In this document: in pieces, positions 18,648 to 26,959 of the stretch
Position numbering within the stretch: position 1 is the stretch's first letter
How the letters are laid out: each line of letters starts with the position of its first letter
Source of the DNA: an uncultured Psychroserpens sp.
GTDB lineage: Bacteria; Bacteroidota; Bacteroidia; Flavobacteriales; Flavobacteriaceae
Assembly: GCF_947503375.1 (NCBI RefSeq)
Contig: NZ_CANNDQ010000002.1
Coordinates: forward strand, 335,182-399,181
DNA length: 64,000 nucleotides
Direction: 5' to 3'
Notes under the pieces: generated by a model
Database searches by the model: none
What the model saw: only the letters and a program-made list of their open reading frames with translations
Told to the model about the DNA's origin: nothing
Position numbers and translations under genes: made by a program

Positions 18648-19967
18648 ATGAGTTCAGATTACAATAATCCTGCATTTAAAAAATTGCTCAAAAGACTACA
18701 AGAAGAAAGTTGGCAACTCGAACTAATCATCTCTGGTTTTGCCATTTTTGGACTTTTCACAGCATTTGGACCTATAAGTGAAGCTGCTGAAGCTGCTCAA
18801 TTTAAAAAGCAAATATATACTACAATAGTGCTAATGATTGTACTCATATCATGTGCGATTTTAATATTTAATTTATTGTTGCATGTGATTCTAAGAGGAC
18901 TTTGGATTGGTACTTTAGGTTTACGCTACGTGTCTGGTGATATTGACTACGAATCACTCAATTACAGTGAAAAATTCACGAATTATTTAAAGAAAAAAGT
19001 TGGCTCGTTTGATAAATACGTAGCAACCTTAGAAAATTATTGCAGTATCATTTTTGCTGTTTCTTTTTTATTGATTTTCTATGTGCTAGCATTAACATTC
19101 ACCATTATTAGTATAGCTGTCATCGCTTCTTTAATTTTAAGTAATGATAGCTTACCCGAAACATTCAGAACCATCGTAGGAACTGTACTCATTATTTTTA
19201 TCATCTTAGGTATGATTCTTACATTTATTGATTTTATAACTCAAGGTTGGCTAAAAAAGAAAAAGTGGGTGTCAAAAATTTACTTCCCTGTATATTGGAT
19301 TTTTAGTTTTATTACGTTATCATTTCTATATAGACCTCTTGTTTATAATTTTCTAGATAATAAATTTGGAAGACGTTTAAGTTTTACATTAGTCCCTATT
19401 TATATTTTAATATTAGTACTTGTATCATTAAAACATAAATCGTCTAATTACTTTGATATTGATGAACATTCAACAGATCTGGTTGCTAAAAGAGGTAATT
19501 ATTTAGACTTACTTACCAGTAAAAATGATTTTATTGATGAAGTCGCTATAACGTCAAAAATAGTTTCCAAACCATATATAAACATATTCATGCCCTTTAG
19601 TGAAAAAATTGAAAACAATGTATATAGATATAATCCTAGTTTAAAACCAGAAAAAGATGAAAGAGGTCTAAAAAGTGATATCATAATTTTTGATGCTAAT
19701 GAACGTCATGTAGTAGAAAAACAAAGAGTAGCATATTTGAAAACAGTAAATAACATCTATTCTGTAAGAATAGACTCTATTAATTACGACTCTGAATTTA
19801 TATTAACCGAAAACAAACATCAAGACCTAGGTTTTGAGACTTTTATTAAGATCAAAAACCTTGATGAAGGGAAACACTATTTGAAGGTGATACGAAAGCG
19901 TATTAGAAAAGAAGATACTACCTATTGGCGCGTCGCTAAAATCCCGTTCTGGTATTATAAAGATTAG
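18648..19967 (+). CDS. Multi-pass membrane protein of unknown function
   Basis: This 439-residue protein has about six membrane helices in its N-terminal 270 residues: about 23-43 (LIISGFAIFGLFTAFG), 57-80, 127-155, 160-185, 210-232 and 243-263. A soluble C-terminal region of about 170 residues follows, rich in basic and acidic residues (EKIENNVYRYNPSLKPEKD, LKVIRKRIRKEDTTYW). No signal peptide and no known catalytic motif was seen, and I do not recognise the family. It converges with the sigma-factor operon: the two genes face each other and their stops abut. Codon use and base composition look like the neighbours, so there is no sign of recent transfer. Confidence 0.7.
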   Translation: MSSDYNNPAFKKLLKRLQEESWQLELIISGFAIFGLFTAFGPISEAAEAAQFKKQIYTTIVLMIVLISCAILIFNLLLHVILRGLWIGTLGLRYVSGDIDYESLNYSEKFTNYLKKKVGSFDKYVATLENYCSIIFAVSFLLIFYVLALTFTIISIAVIASLILSNDSLPETFRTIVGTVLIIFIILGMILTFIDFITQGWLKKKKWVSKIYFPVYWIFSFITLSFLYRPLVYNFLDNKFGRRLSFTLVPIYILILVLVSLKHKSSNYFDIDEHSTDLVAKRGNYLDLLTSKNDFIDEVAITSKIVSKPYINIFMPFSEKIENNVYRYNPSLKPEKDERGLKSDIIIFDANERHVVEKQRVAYLKTVNNIYSVRIDSINYDSEFILTENKHQDLGFETFIKIKNLDEGKHYLKVIRKRIRKEDTTYWRVAKIPFWYYKD

Positions 19968-20381
19968 TTACAGTTTTAGACGCTTATCAAAGTGATGTTT
20001 GAGCAATGGGATCTGTATGTAAAGCATTATAACAAATAGCAATAACGTATACATTACCGTTTGCGAAATAGTAACTTTAGACAAGACATCAAAAAATCCA
20101 TTTTGAGTTATCGATTCTAAATTCAAATCACCAAACCAATTCATGCCATTGGTTTGATTGCCTAACATCAAATAGATGAATGCGCCAATAACTGCAATAC
20201 TTATCCAGGTCCAAACAGTCTTAGAGATCAGAGGTTGATATGTAGTTACCACACTTTTCTCTTTTTGAATAACACCCTGCATTACATGCTTAGTGAAATC
20301 AATTGAAGGTGTTTCTAAGGATGAGTCTTTCATTGCCTTGTGTATTAACTTCTCAATATGTTCATCAACGTTCTTTTGCAT
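19968..20381 (-). CDS. Putative anti-sigma-type single-pass membrane protein
   Basis: A 137-residue protein read from the ATG at 20381; a TTG at 20405 in the same frame would add eight residues. The N-terminal 65 residues are charged and helical (DEHIEKLIHKAMKDSS), followed by two hydrophobic stretches (TVWTWISIAVIGAFIYLML and VMYTLLLFVIMLYIQIPLL). The start lies inside the 3' end of the ECF sigma-factor gene (17-base overlap), so translation is coupled. A cytoplasmic head plus membrane anchor next to an ECF sigma factor is the usual layout of an anti-sigma factor. No zinc-binding anti-sigma motif (HxxxCxxC) is present, so the role is inferred from position and topology only. Confidence 0.65.
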   Translation of the reverse strand: MQKNVDEHIEKLIHKAMKDSSLETPSIDFTKHVMQGVIQKEKSVVTTYQPLISKTVWTWISIAVIGAFIYLMLGNQTNGMNWFGDLNLESITQNGFFDVLSKVTISQTVMYTLLLFVIMLYIQIPLLKHHFDKRLKL

Positions 20382-20952
20382 AATATTCAATAATTTCGGG
20401 TTCAAGATACATCTTAAAAACAGAAGCGAGTTTTTTTCTACTTCTATACAAACGTATTTTCACATTATTTGCTGTGATACCAATGACCTGAGCAATTTCA
20501 TCTAAAGATAGTTCCTCAAAATAATATAAGGTTAATATAAAACTATCATTACTTGGTAGAAGCGCTAAACAATTTTGAATCGCTTGTTTTCGTTCTTGTA
20601 ACTCTATTCGATCTATGGCACTCTCCATGACTTTTATTTGGTGCTCTGTAAATTCATTGATCTCAATATCGCTCTGATATTTCTTATTCTTTTTTATTCT
20701 ATCTAAACACGTATTATAAGCTACTCTATAGATCCATGTTGAAAACCTTGAATCCCCTTTAAATTTACTTAGCGACTTGAATACTTTAATAAAAGTGTCT
20801 TGAGCAACTTCTTCAGCCTCCTCTTTGTTTTTGAGCATCCTTACGGCTAAAGTATATACCAAATCCTTATAACGATCAACCAACACCGTAAAAGCATTAG
20901 TATCACCTTCAATAATTTGATTAATAATTATTTGATCGTCGTTGGTAGTCAT
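20365..20952 (-). CDS. ECF-type RNA polymerase sigma factor
   Basis: This 195-residue protein has the two-domain layout of extracytoplasmic-function sigma factors. Region 2 lies at about 20-95 (FTVLVDRYKDLVYTLAVRML, EEVAQDTFIKVFKSL, FSTWIYRVAYNTCLDRI). Region 4 lies at about 130-180 (LPSNDSFILTLYYFEELSLDEIAQVIG and a helix-turn-helix ending VKIRLYRSRKKL). Its 3' end overlaps the start of the membrane protein that follows. It diverges from the DUF6249 gene across a 139-base gap holding an 8-base inverted repeat (20983-20990 and 21020-21027). ECF factors usually direct their own operon. Confidence 0.93.
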   Translation of the reverse strand: MTTNDDQIIINQIIEGDTNAFTVLVDRYKDLVYTLAVRMLKNKEEAEEVAQDTFIKVFKSLSKFKGDSRFSTWIYRVAYNTCLDRIKKNKKYQSDIEINEFTEHQIKVMESAIDRIELQERKQAIQNCLALLPSNDSFILTLYYFEELSLDEIAQVIGITANNVKIRLYRSRKKLASVFKMYLEPEIIEYYAKER

Positions 20953-20982
20953 TTTTAAATTTAGACGACCTGTTTTTCATAC

Positions 20983-21027
20983 TGGTTACAAAATAGTAGT
21001 ACTAAAAAATAAAAAAACCTGTAACCA
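20983..21027. promoter_or_regulatory. Inverted repeat in the sigma/DUF6249 divergent region
   Basis: TGGTTACA at 20983-20990 and its exact complement TGTAACCA at 21020-21027 are 29 bases apart, with the small palindrome TAGTACTA near 20997-21004 between them. They lie midway between the divergent starts of the ECF sigma factor and DUF6249. Position suggests a shared control site; this is inference. Confidence 0.4.
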
Positions 21028-21091
21028 AAATTAAAAACAAATCGTCATAAGCTATGAACACATTAAATTTAATCAATTAAAACAAACATTT

Positions 21092-21439
21092 ATGGGATCA
21101 GAAGTAGTTATATTACCTTTAATATTTGGAGCAATATTTGGCGTATTTTATCTTTATTTTTCAACTAGAAACAAAGAACGTTTAGCGCTTATTGAAAAAG
21201 GAGCAGATGCTAGCATCTTTGTTAAAGGCAAAGGACACACCGCTCCAATTTGGAAAGTTCTAATCTTAAACTTAGCACTTTTATTGATGGGTATAGGACT
21301 TGGTGTTTTTATAGCGTCTTTATTAGATACCTATTCGTCATTGGATGATGACGCTGTATATCCTGCGACGATTTTCTTTATGGCAGGAGTAGGACTCTTT
21401 ATTGGTTTTAAAATGACTAAAGACTTAGACAAAGAATAA
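21092..21439 (+). CDS. DUF6249 small membrane protein
   Basis: This 115-residue inner-membrane protein has three hydrophobic segments: about 5-23 (VILPLIFGAIFGVFYLYF), 53-75 (VLILNLALLLMGIGLGVFIA) and 88-105 (PATIFFMAGVGLFIGFKM). A short cytoplasmic loop contains the conserved-looking RNKERLALIEKGADASIF. It matches the DUF6249 type often found beside an ECF sigma factor in Flavobacteriia. It diverges from the sigma gene and is closed by a strong terminator at 21463-21500. It could be a target of the sigma factor or part of its signalling, but no biochemical role is known. Confidence 0.75.
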   Translation: MGSEVVILPLIFGAIFGVFYLYFSTRNKERLALIEKGADASIFVKGKGHTAPIWKVLILNLALLLMGIGLGVFIASLLDTYSSLDDDAVYPATIFFMAGVGLFIGFKMTKDLDKE

Positions 21440-21462
21440 CACTTAAGCCAACAAAACATTTT

Positions 21463-21500
21463 AAACACTGCTATTTGTATGAATAGCAGTGTTTTTATTT
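21463..21500 (+). terminator. Rho-independent terminator after DUF6249
   Basis: The arms AAACACTGCTATT and AATAGCAGTGTTT form a 13-base perfect stem with a 6-base loop, followed by a T-rich run. Confidence 0.85.
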
Positions 21501-21572
21501 TTTAGTCCTTTCAAATAAAGAAAATAGATTACATACATAAGATTTTAGCACTTTTTTAACTTTAAGATTATG

Positions 21573-21580
21573 TACCTTTA
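21573..21580 (+). promoter_or_regulatory. -7-like element (TACCTTTA) before the DUF885 gene
   Basis: One mismatch from TAnnTTTG, 28 bases before the ATG at 21609. No clear -33 element at the right spacing. Confidence 0.3.
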
Positions 21581-21608
21581 TCACTTCAATTAAAAAATAA
21601 AACTACCC

Positions 21609-23396
21609 ATGAAAAAATTAATAGCGATTGCTTGTATCTTAGTATGCCTCTCAGCATGCAAAGACGATAAACAACCAGCTGAAATTATGTCTAACATTGA
21701 AACCAATAAAGACTTTGACAAGGTCTTAAAAGCGTATCATGAAGATGGCTTAAAGCTCAACCCTTTAACTGCAACTGCAGCAGGAGATAACAGATATAAT
21801 GATCAATTACCAAATGTACTATCTGAAGATTATCAAAAACGATTGAAAGCTTACTATTCTAGCTACAAAGACAAAATAAACACCTTTGACGATTCAGTTC
21901 TAACTGAAAGCCAACAATTAAGTAAAGCTGTTTTAAATTGGGATTGTGACATCAATCTTGAAGGTTTTGAATTTAATGAAGACCTCACTCCTATCAACCA
22001 AATGTGGACACTTCAACTCTCTGTAGGTCAATTGGCAAGTGGCGCGAGTTCTCAGCCTTTTAAAACCGTTGAAGATTATAATAATTGGCTAAAACGATTA
22101 GATGGCTACCTTGAATGGATGAATTCTGCCGAAGAAAAAATGAAAGAAGGTATTGCTGTTGGTCACGTACTCCCTAAATCTTTAATCGTTAAAGTACTAC
22201 CTCAGCTAGAAGCTTTAACAACAACTAATTTAGACGAGCACTTATTTTTTACACCTGTTAGAAATTTCCCAGATAATTTTTCAGAAGAAGACAAAACAAA
22301 ACTTACTGAAGCATACGAAGCAAAAATTAAAAATGAAATCATTCCTGCGTATACAAAATTACATCAGTTCATGAGTACGATCTATTTAGATGCTGGACGC
22401 GAATCAAGCGGAATTTCAGATACACCAAAAGGTGAAGCTTATTACGATCACCAAATAAAAAAATACACGACAACCAACATGACTGCTGATGAGATTCATC
22501 AGTTGGGCTTAAAAGAAGTAGCACGTATATTATCTGAAATGGAAAATGTAAAGCAACAAGTAGGTTATGAAGGCGATCTAATTTCATTTTTTGATTATGT
22601 TAGAAACAACAAAGTCCTGATGCCATACGAAAATGCAGATGATGTGATTGATAACTTCAATAAAATTCACGAGACCATGAAGCCTCAAATTGAAAAACTA
22701 TTCGATTTAAAGCCTAAAACTCCTTTTGAAGTTCGCAGAACAGAGGCCTTTAGAGAAGCATCAGCAAGTGCAGAGTACAATCCAGGCTCATTAGATGGTA
22801 CGCGACCAGGAATTTTTTATACTCCTGTACCAGATGCTTCAAAATACAATGTGTTTTCTGATGAAGCTTTATTTCTACATGAAGCCATTCCTGGACATCA
22901 TTATCAGATATCGTTACAACAAGAAAACAAACAATTACCCGATTTTAGAAAAACACTCTGGTACAGTGCTTATGGTGAAGGTTGGGCTTTGTATAGTGAA
23001 TCTTTAGGAAAAGAATTGGGCTTGTATACAGATCCTTATCAATACTTTGGAATGTTAGGCATGGAAATGCATCGCGCTATACGATTAGTTGTTGATACTG
23101 GTATTCATACTAAAGGTTGGTCTCGTGAAAAAGCCATAAAGTACTCTTTAGCCAATGAAGCTGAGAGTGCTGCAAGTATCACTTCTGAAATAGAACGCTA
23201 TATGGCTAATCCTGGACAAGCATTATCGTATAAAATAGGACAACTAAAAATTTTAGAGTTGCGCGCTAAAGCAGAAAAAGCATTAGGTGATAAATTCAAT
23301 GTGGCACAGTTCCATAACCAAGTGTTAGATTCTGGGTGTATTCCTTTAGCTTTATTAGAAACTAAAATAGATAATTGGATTGCCTCAATTGAGTAA
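21609..23396 (+). CDS. DUF885 family lipoprotein, putative zinc peptidase
   Basis: This 595-residue protein has a lipoprotein signal peptide (LVCLSACKDD, lipidated Cys17), so it is anchored to a membrane facing the periplasm or surface. The body is a full-length DUF885 domain. Its metal motif HEAIPGHH lies at about residues 424-431, followed by a second conserved region (WYSAYGEGWALYSESLGKELG) whose glutamates can supply the third ligand, as in gluzincin-type metallopeptidases. Family members are secreted peptidases or are simply annotated as DUF885. It begins a chain of three overlapping genes: the next gene starts inside its last codons. Confidence 0.88.
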   Translation: MKKLIAIACILVCLSACKDDKQPAEIMSNIETNKDFDKVLKAYHEDGLKLNPLTATAAGDNRYNDQLPNVLSEDYQKRLKAYYSSYKDKINTFDDSVLTESQQLSKAVLNWDCDINLEGFEFNEDLTPINQMWTLQLSVGQLASGASSQPFKTVEDYNNWLKRLDGYLEWMNSAEEKMKEGIAVGHVLPKSLIVKVLPQLEALTTTNLDEHLFFTPVRNFPDNFSEEDKTKLTEAYEAKIKNEIIPAYTKLHQFMSTIYLDAGRESSGISDTPKGEAYYDHQIKKYTTTNMTADEIHQLGLKEVARILSEMENVKQQVGYEGDLISFFDYVRNNKVLMPYENADDVIDNFNKIHETMKPQIEKLFDLKPKTPFEVRRTEAFREASASAEYNPGSLDGTRPGIFYTPVPDASKYNVFSDEALFLHEAIPGHHYQISLQQENKQLPDFRKTLWYSAYGEGWALYSESLGKELGLYTDPYQYFGMLGMEMHRAIRLVVDTGIHTKGWSREKAIKYSLANEAESAASITSEIERYMANPGQALSYKIGQLKILELRAKAEKALGDKFNVAQFHNQVLDSGCIPLALLETKIDNWIASIE

Positions 23397-24366
23397 ATAC
23401 TACACCATTTTAATGGCATTTTTCATTACCAATGGCTTTGCGCAAATCAAAGTTATTGGTAGTGAAACTAATTACCCTGTCTCATATGCCACAATTTCTT
23501 TTGGTAATGGGCAAGGTATTTTTGCCGATGAAGAAGGAGTGTTTGTATTCACAAAAAAACGCTATCCAAATGTAGATTCCTTATACATTTCGGCTCTAGG
23601 TTTTAAAGATCTAACCATTGCAACAAGCAATCTATCAAAAATGCTTTATTTAGATACTGAAACCAATACTTTAGACGAGGTCGTTATTCTTACTACTCTG
23701 AATAGAAAATATAAAAAAGAAATTTTAAAACCATATCTGGATGATGATTATTACAAATGCTGGTTGCCAACTATAGAAAGTGAAATTGCTGTTTTTTTTC
23801 CAAATGAAGACGAAAAGCTTAAAAAAATTACGTCCATATCGTTTCCTATAACATTAGAGTCTCGCGATTGGAATAAACGAAAACGTTCCAATGCCGATAA
23901 GCGTAAGTTTTCAACGTTATTTAAAGTCAAATTTTATAAAAATAAGCAAGGAAAGCCAGGTCAACCACTCACCTATAGCAATATTGTATTTAGAGCTACC
24001 GAAAAAAATGGTGATGAATTTGAGCTTGATGTCTCTGAATACAATTTAATAATTCCAGATGGTGGCTTTTTTGTTTCACTACAAGTATTAGGTTATACTG
24101 ATGACTACGGGAAATTGCTTCCAAATAAAAAGTATAAAGAAATAAAAACTAAAACTGGCATCGTAAAAATACCTACCAATTTTAGACCATTACTCCCTTT
24201 TACAGATAAGATTACTACACATAGAACTTTTATTAAACGTATATTCATTAATGGCAATGATTGGGTTCAATTCAAAAAAGGTAATGGTATAGAATCTGGT
24301 TTATTAAGAAATAACCTCAACAATTATGGTGTTGGTATGCGTTTTAATGTGTACAAAGATGAATAA
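23389..24366 (+). CDS. Exported protein with carboxypeptidase-regulatory-like domain
   Basis: About 325 residues. The N-terminal hydrophobic segment (YYTILMAFFITNGFAQ) is a signal peptide only if the TTG at 23389 is the start; a TTG at 23380 is also in frame, and the first ATG at 23413 would leave too short a signal. Residues about 20-95 form a beta-sandwich of the carboxypeptidase D regulatory-like type (YPVSYATISFGNGQGIFADEEGVF, ALGFKDL, TLDEVVILT), as found at the N-terminus of many Bacteroidota surface proteins. The C-terminal 220 residues are strand-rich and not recognised. It overlaps the DUF885 gene by eight bases and the DoxX-like gene by eight bases (ATGAATAA). Confidence 0.7.
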   Translation: MSKYYTILMAFFITNGFAQIKVIGSETNYPVSYATISFGNGQGIFADEEGVFVFTKKRYPNVDSLYISALGFKDLTIATSNLSKMLYLDTETNTLDEVVILTTLNRKYKKEILKPYLDDDYYKCWLPTIESEIAVFFPNEDEKLKKITSISFPITLESRDWNKRKRSNADKRKFSTLFKVKFYKNKQGKPGQPLTYSNIVFRATEKNGDEFELDVSEYNLIIPDGGFFVSLQVLGYTDDYGKLLPNKKYKEIKTKTGIVKIPTNFRPLLPFTDKITTHRTFIKRIFINGNDWVQFKKGNGIESGLLRNNLNNYGVGMRFNVYKDE

Positions 24367-24718
24367 TCCTTGGCATTTATACTTTATGGCCAGTTTATAT
24401 ATTATTGCAGGAATTATGCATTTTATAAAGCCTAAACTTTATATGCGTATTATGCCACGATATTTACCTAATCATAAGCTTCTTGTTTATCTTAGTGGTT
24501 TTGCTGAAGTACTGTTTGGCTTGGCGCTTTGTTTTTCATCTACCAAACCATTTGCTATTTATGGTATAATTACCATGCTAATCGTATTTTTATCAGTTCA
24601 TTTCTATATGCTTTCCAGTGAAAAAGCGAGTGCAGGTTTTCCAAAATGGCTTTTATTATTGCGTATACCATTACAATTTGGCCTGATGTACTGGGCTTGG
24701 TGGTATTTGTCTAATTGA
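24359..24718 (+). CDS. DoxX-like small membrane protein
   Basis: This 119-residue polytopic protein starts at the ATG at 24359, inside the last codons of the preceding gene. Four hydrophobic helices are visible: about 4-20 (WHLYFMASLYIIAGIMHF), 40-58 (LVYLSGFAEVLFGLALCF), 63-84 (FAIYGIITMLIVFLSVHFYML) and 95-115 (WLLLLRIPLQFGLMYWAWWY). This is the four-helix layout of the DoxX family, and IMHFIKPKLYMRIMP plus GFAEVLFGLALC fit its typical spacing. DoxX-like proteins have been linked to redox and sulfur metabolism, but no specific activity can be assigned. It is the last gene of the overlapping trio. Confidence 0.7.
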   Translation: MNNPWHLYFMASLYIIAGIMHFIKPKLYMRIMPRYLPNHKLLVYLSGFAEVLFGLALCFSSTKPFAIYGIITMLIVFLSVHFYMLSSEKASAGFPKWLLLLRIPLQFGLMYWAWWYLSN

Positions 24719-24791
24719 AATAAAGTGTTCACTCATTTATACTTTTGTGATTAACTATGTATATATATTTTCATGAAAACATCTAACCTTT

Positions 24792-25412
24792 ATGAAAAAT
24801 TTACAAATATTATTATCAATCCTATTTAGTGTTCAACTATACTCGCAGAACTTATCAGAAATAAATCGAGACTTAAATATATCAGACTCATTAAATTTTG
24901 AAATTGAAATACGCGTGTATCAATTTAAAGGTATATCAAACTATTCTTCTCTCTTTAGAATGTATAAAAAAAATTCCAAGAAATGGAAAGCAGAGTTCTA
25001 TGAACACTATTTAAAAGCCAATCAACAACCAGAATCAATAACAAAAAAACAAATTCTAAAGCCTTTACATGATTTTGAATTTATTCGACTTAATTTTTTA
25101 AGAAGTTATATTTTAGAATTACCTAATCTACAAGAAATAAAATGGAAACTAGCAAAACGAGGAGATGTAGAAAAAAGAAAAGTACAGCGCAGAGGTAAGG
25201 TAATTGAAGAATACGATCTAGTTAATAGTACTAAAACACCTTTAGATGGTAATGGATATATAATTATATTCAAGGATAAAAGTAGGAATAATGAATTTCA
25301 CTTCTCTAATCCCTATTTTTATTTAAGTAATTATTCTGAAATTGATGAATTAATATATGTATGTGAAATTTTAGATATGATTACCAATGAATTTGGTATT
25401 TGGAAAAATTGA
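24792..25412 (+). CDS. Exported hypothetical protein
   Basis: This 206-residue protein has a signal peptide (about 1-18: ILLSILFSVQLYSQ). I do not recognise the family. The mature part is charged and has alternating helix/strand character, with a basic run (KLAKRGDVEKRKVQRRGK) around residues 115-132. It has no cysteine pair or recognisable catalytic motif. It lies downstream of the DoxX-like gene after a 73-base gap, with a run of short unrelated exported proteins behind it, so operon membership is unclear. Confidence 0.6.
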   Translation: MKNLQILLSILFSVQLYSQNLSEINRDLNISDSLNFEIEIRVYQFKGISNYSSLFRMYKKNSKKWKAEFYEHYLKANQQPESITKKQILKPLHDFEFIRLNFLRSYILELPNLQEIKWKLAKRGDVEKRKVQRRGKVIEEYDLVNSTKTPLDGNGYIIIFKDKSRNNEFHFSNPYFYLSNYSEIDELIYVCEILDMITNEFGIWKN

Positions 25413-25492
25413 AAATAATATTATACAACTCTTTTATATAAAATGAGGAGAAAAATAAATTTGGTTGTTATATAATAAACTAGACCAGCCTT

Positions 25493-26224
25493 ATGAAAAA
25501 ATTAACTCAATGTTTTATTCTTATTCTATTAGCAGTATTTAGTGCACAATGTTCTGATGATTATAATGATTCAGATACTGAAGCACCTCAACTTACGGTC
25601 ACTGATGCCGATGGAAATATTTATAACACCATTACTATTGGAAACCAGACATGGATGCTTGAAAATTTAAAGACCACTAAGTATAATGATGGCACTCCAA
25701 TTACAGCATATACATTTGCAACTCATGGTAATAATTGGTTAAATTTTAATACACCTGAAGCCTTATATCAATGGGCAAATACAAGTGATCTCAATAACGT
25801 TTTTGATGAAGAGCTTCCCTTTGATTATTATGGCGCTATGTATAACCATCTTGCTATAGAAAGTGGTAAATTAGCTCCTGATGGGTGGCGCATACCAACT
25901 GTACAAGATTTTGTTGAACTACAAAATTACATTGCTAATAATGGCAACTCTGGTAATGAAGCTACAGCACTTAAATCTAAATTAGGATGGCTATCTTCAA
26001 GCGGAAACGGTACAGACCTCTATAACTTTAAAGGCCTGCCAAATGGCTATGTGAATACGCTTGGTGGCCCTACAGCATCAGAGCTCATAAGTACATGGGC
26101 AACTATTGATTTCAATTCTGTTGATCAAACCCGGAAAATGGTATCCCTTTTTGATGAAGCTACTATTTTATACATTGACAATTCAATTAAGATTGGAGCA
26201 GCTATCAGATGCATTAAAGAATAG
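25493..26224 (+). CDS. FISUMP-domain lipoprotein
   Basis: This 243-residue protein has a lipoprotein signal (FSAQCSDDYN, lipidated Cys20). The rest is the Fibrobacter succinogenes major paralogous (FISUMP) domain: TITIGNQTWMLENLKTTKYN at about 50-70, YGAMYNHLA and DGWRIPTVQDFVELQNYI in the middle, and GAAIRCIKE at the C-terminus. These proteins are common surface-exposed Bacteroidota proteins of unknown function, with a C-type-lectin-like fold suggested. It stands alone with about 80-100 bases on each side. Confidence 0.85.
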   Translation: MKKLTQCFILILLAVFSAQCSDDYNDSDTEAPQLTVTDADGNIYNTITIGNQTWMLENLKTTKYNDGTPITAYTFATHGNNWLNFNTPEALYQWANTSDLNNVFDEELPFDYYGAMYNHLAIESGKLAPDGWRIPTVQDFVELQNYIANNGNSGNEATALKSKLGWLSSSGNGTDLYNFKGLPNGYVNTLGGPTASELISTWATIDFNSVDQTRKMVSLFDEATILYIDNSIKIGAAIRCIKE

Positions 26225-26323
26225 CATCATAAATAAATTACTATTTCATTTTTGTTTCTGAAAAGACTAAGAAGTTCTTCCGATTGAATTTGTTTCTTTA
26301 ATTTAGCTACCAACAATTCAACA

Positions 26324-26914
26324 ATGAAACAAACTGAAAAACTATTAGGCATTCTGGTTTTCATTTTAATGATTACACGCCTTTTGATATACTATCCCTT
26401 TTCTTCACTAGCCATTACATTAACTACTGTTTTTTTGTCTATACTTTACTTCTACTGTAGTTTTGCCCTCTTAAATAACATTAGATTAAGGTATGCTCTT
26501 AAAAGTCAATCTTATAAAGGTATAAGCAAACTGCGTATAATAGCCACTATTTTTTCAGGTTTTATAATTTCTTGTGTATTGATTTATGTATTGTTCAAAT
26601 TTCAGTTATGGCCTTATGGGCATATTGGTTTACAAATATCACTCTATGGTTTATATATAGTTGGTATCATTACGCTAATTAAATATGTAACTACTAAAGA
26701 TATTTTCTATACCTTATTACTAAAACGTTTAGCAATTATTGGAATAGCAGCAACTTGCATCCTTTTTATTTCTTCTGAAAGTTTTTTAGAAATGAAAAAT
26801 AGAGGTTTTCCTGAATATGTTGAAGCTGAAAAAGCATTAATGAAAGACCCACAAAATGAAGACTTATTGAGAAGAGTAAATGTAGAACGCATGAAAATGG
26901 ATTTATATAGATAA
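26324..26914 (+). CDS. Membrane protein of unknown function
   Basis: This 196-residue protein has five or six hydrophobic segments: about 8-28 (LLGILVFILMITRLLIYY), 30-52 (ITLTTVFLSILYFYCSF), 68-90 (IIATIFSGFIISCVLIYV), 102-122 (ISLYGLYIVGIITLI) and 135-155 (LLKRLAIIGIAATCILFI). A short polar C-terminus rich in Glu/Met/Arg follows. No family recognised and no catalytic motif seen. It lies 46 bases upstream of the 7TM-AraC regulator gene. Confidence 0.6.
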   Translation: MKQTEKLLGILVFILMITRLLIYYPFSSLAITLTTVFLSILYFYCSFALLNNIRLRYALKSQSYKGISKLRIIATIFSGFIISCVLIYVLFKFQLWPYGHIGLQISLYGLYIVGIITLIKYVTTKDIFYTLLLKRLAIIGIAATCILFISSESFLEMKNRGFPEYVEAEKALMKDPQNEDLLRRVNVERMKMDLYR

Positions 26915-26959
26915 TATATCCCTAAGCATAAGTGAAATCATAATTATTAAATACTCTAA

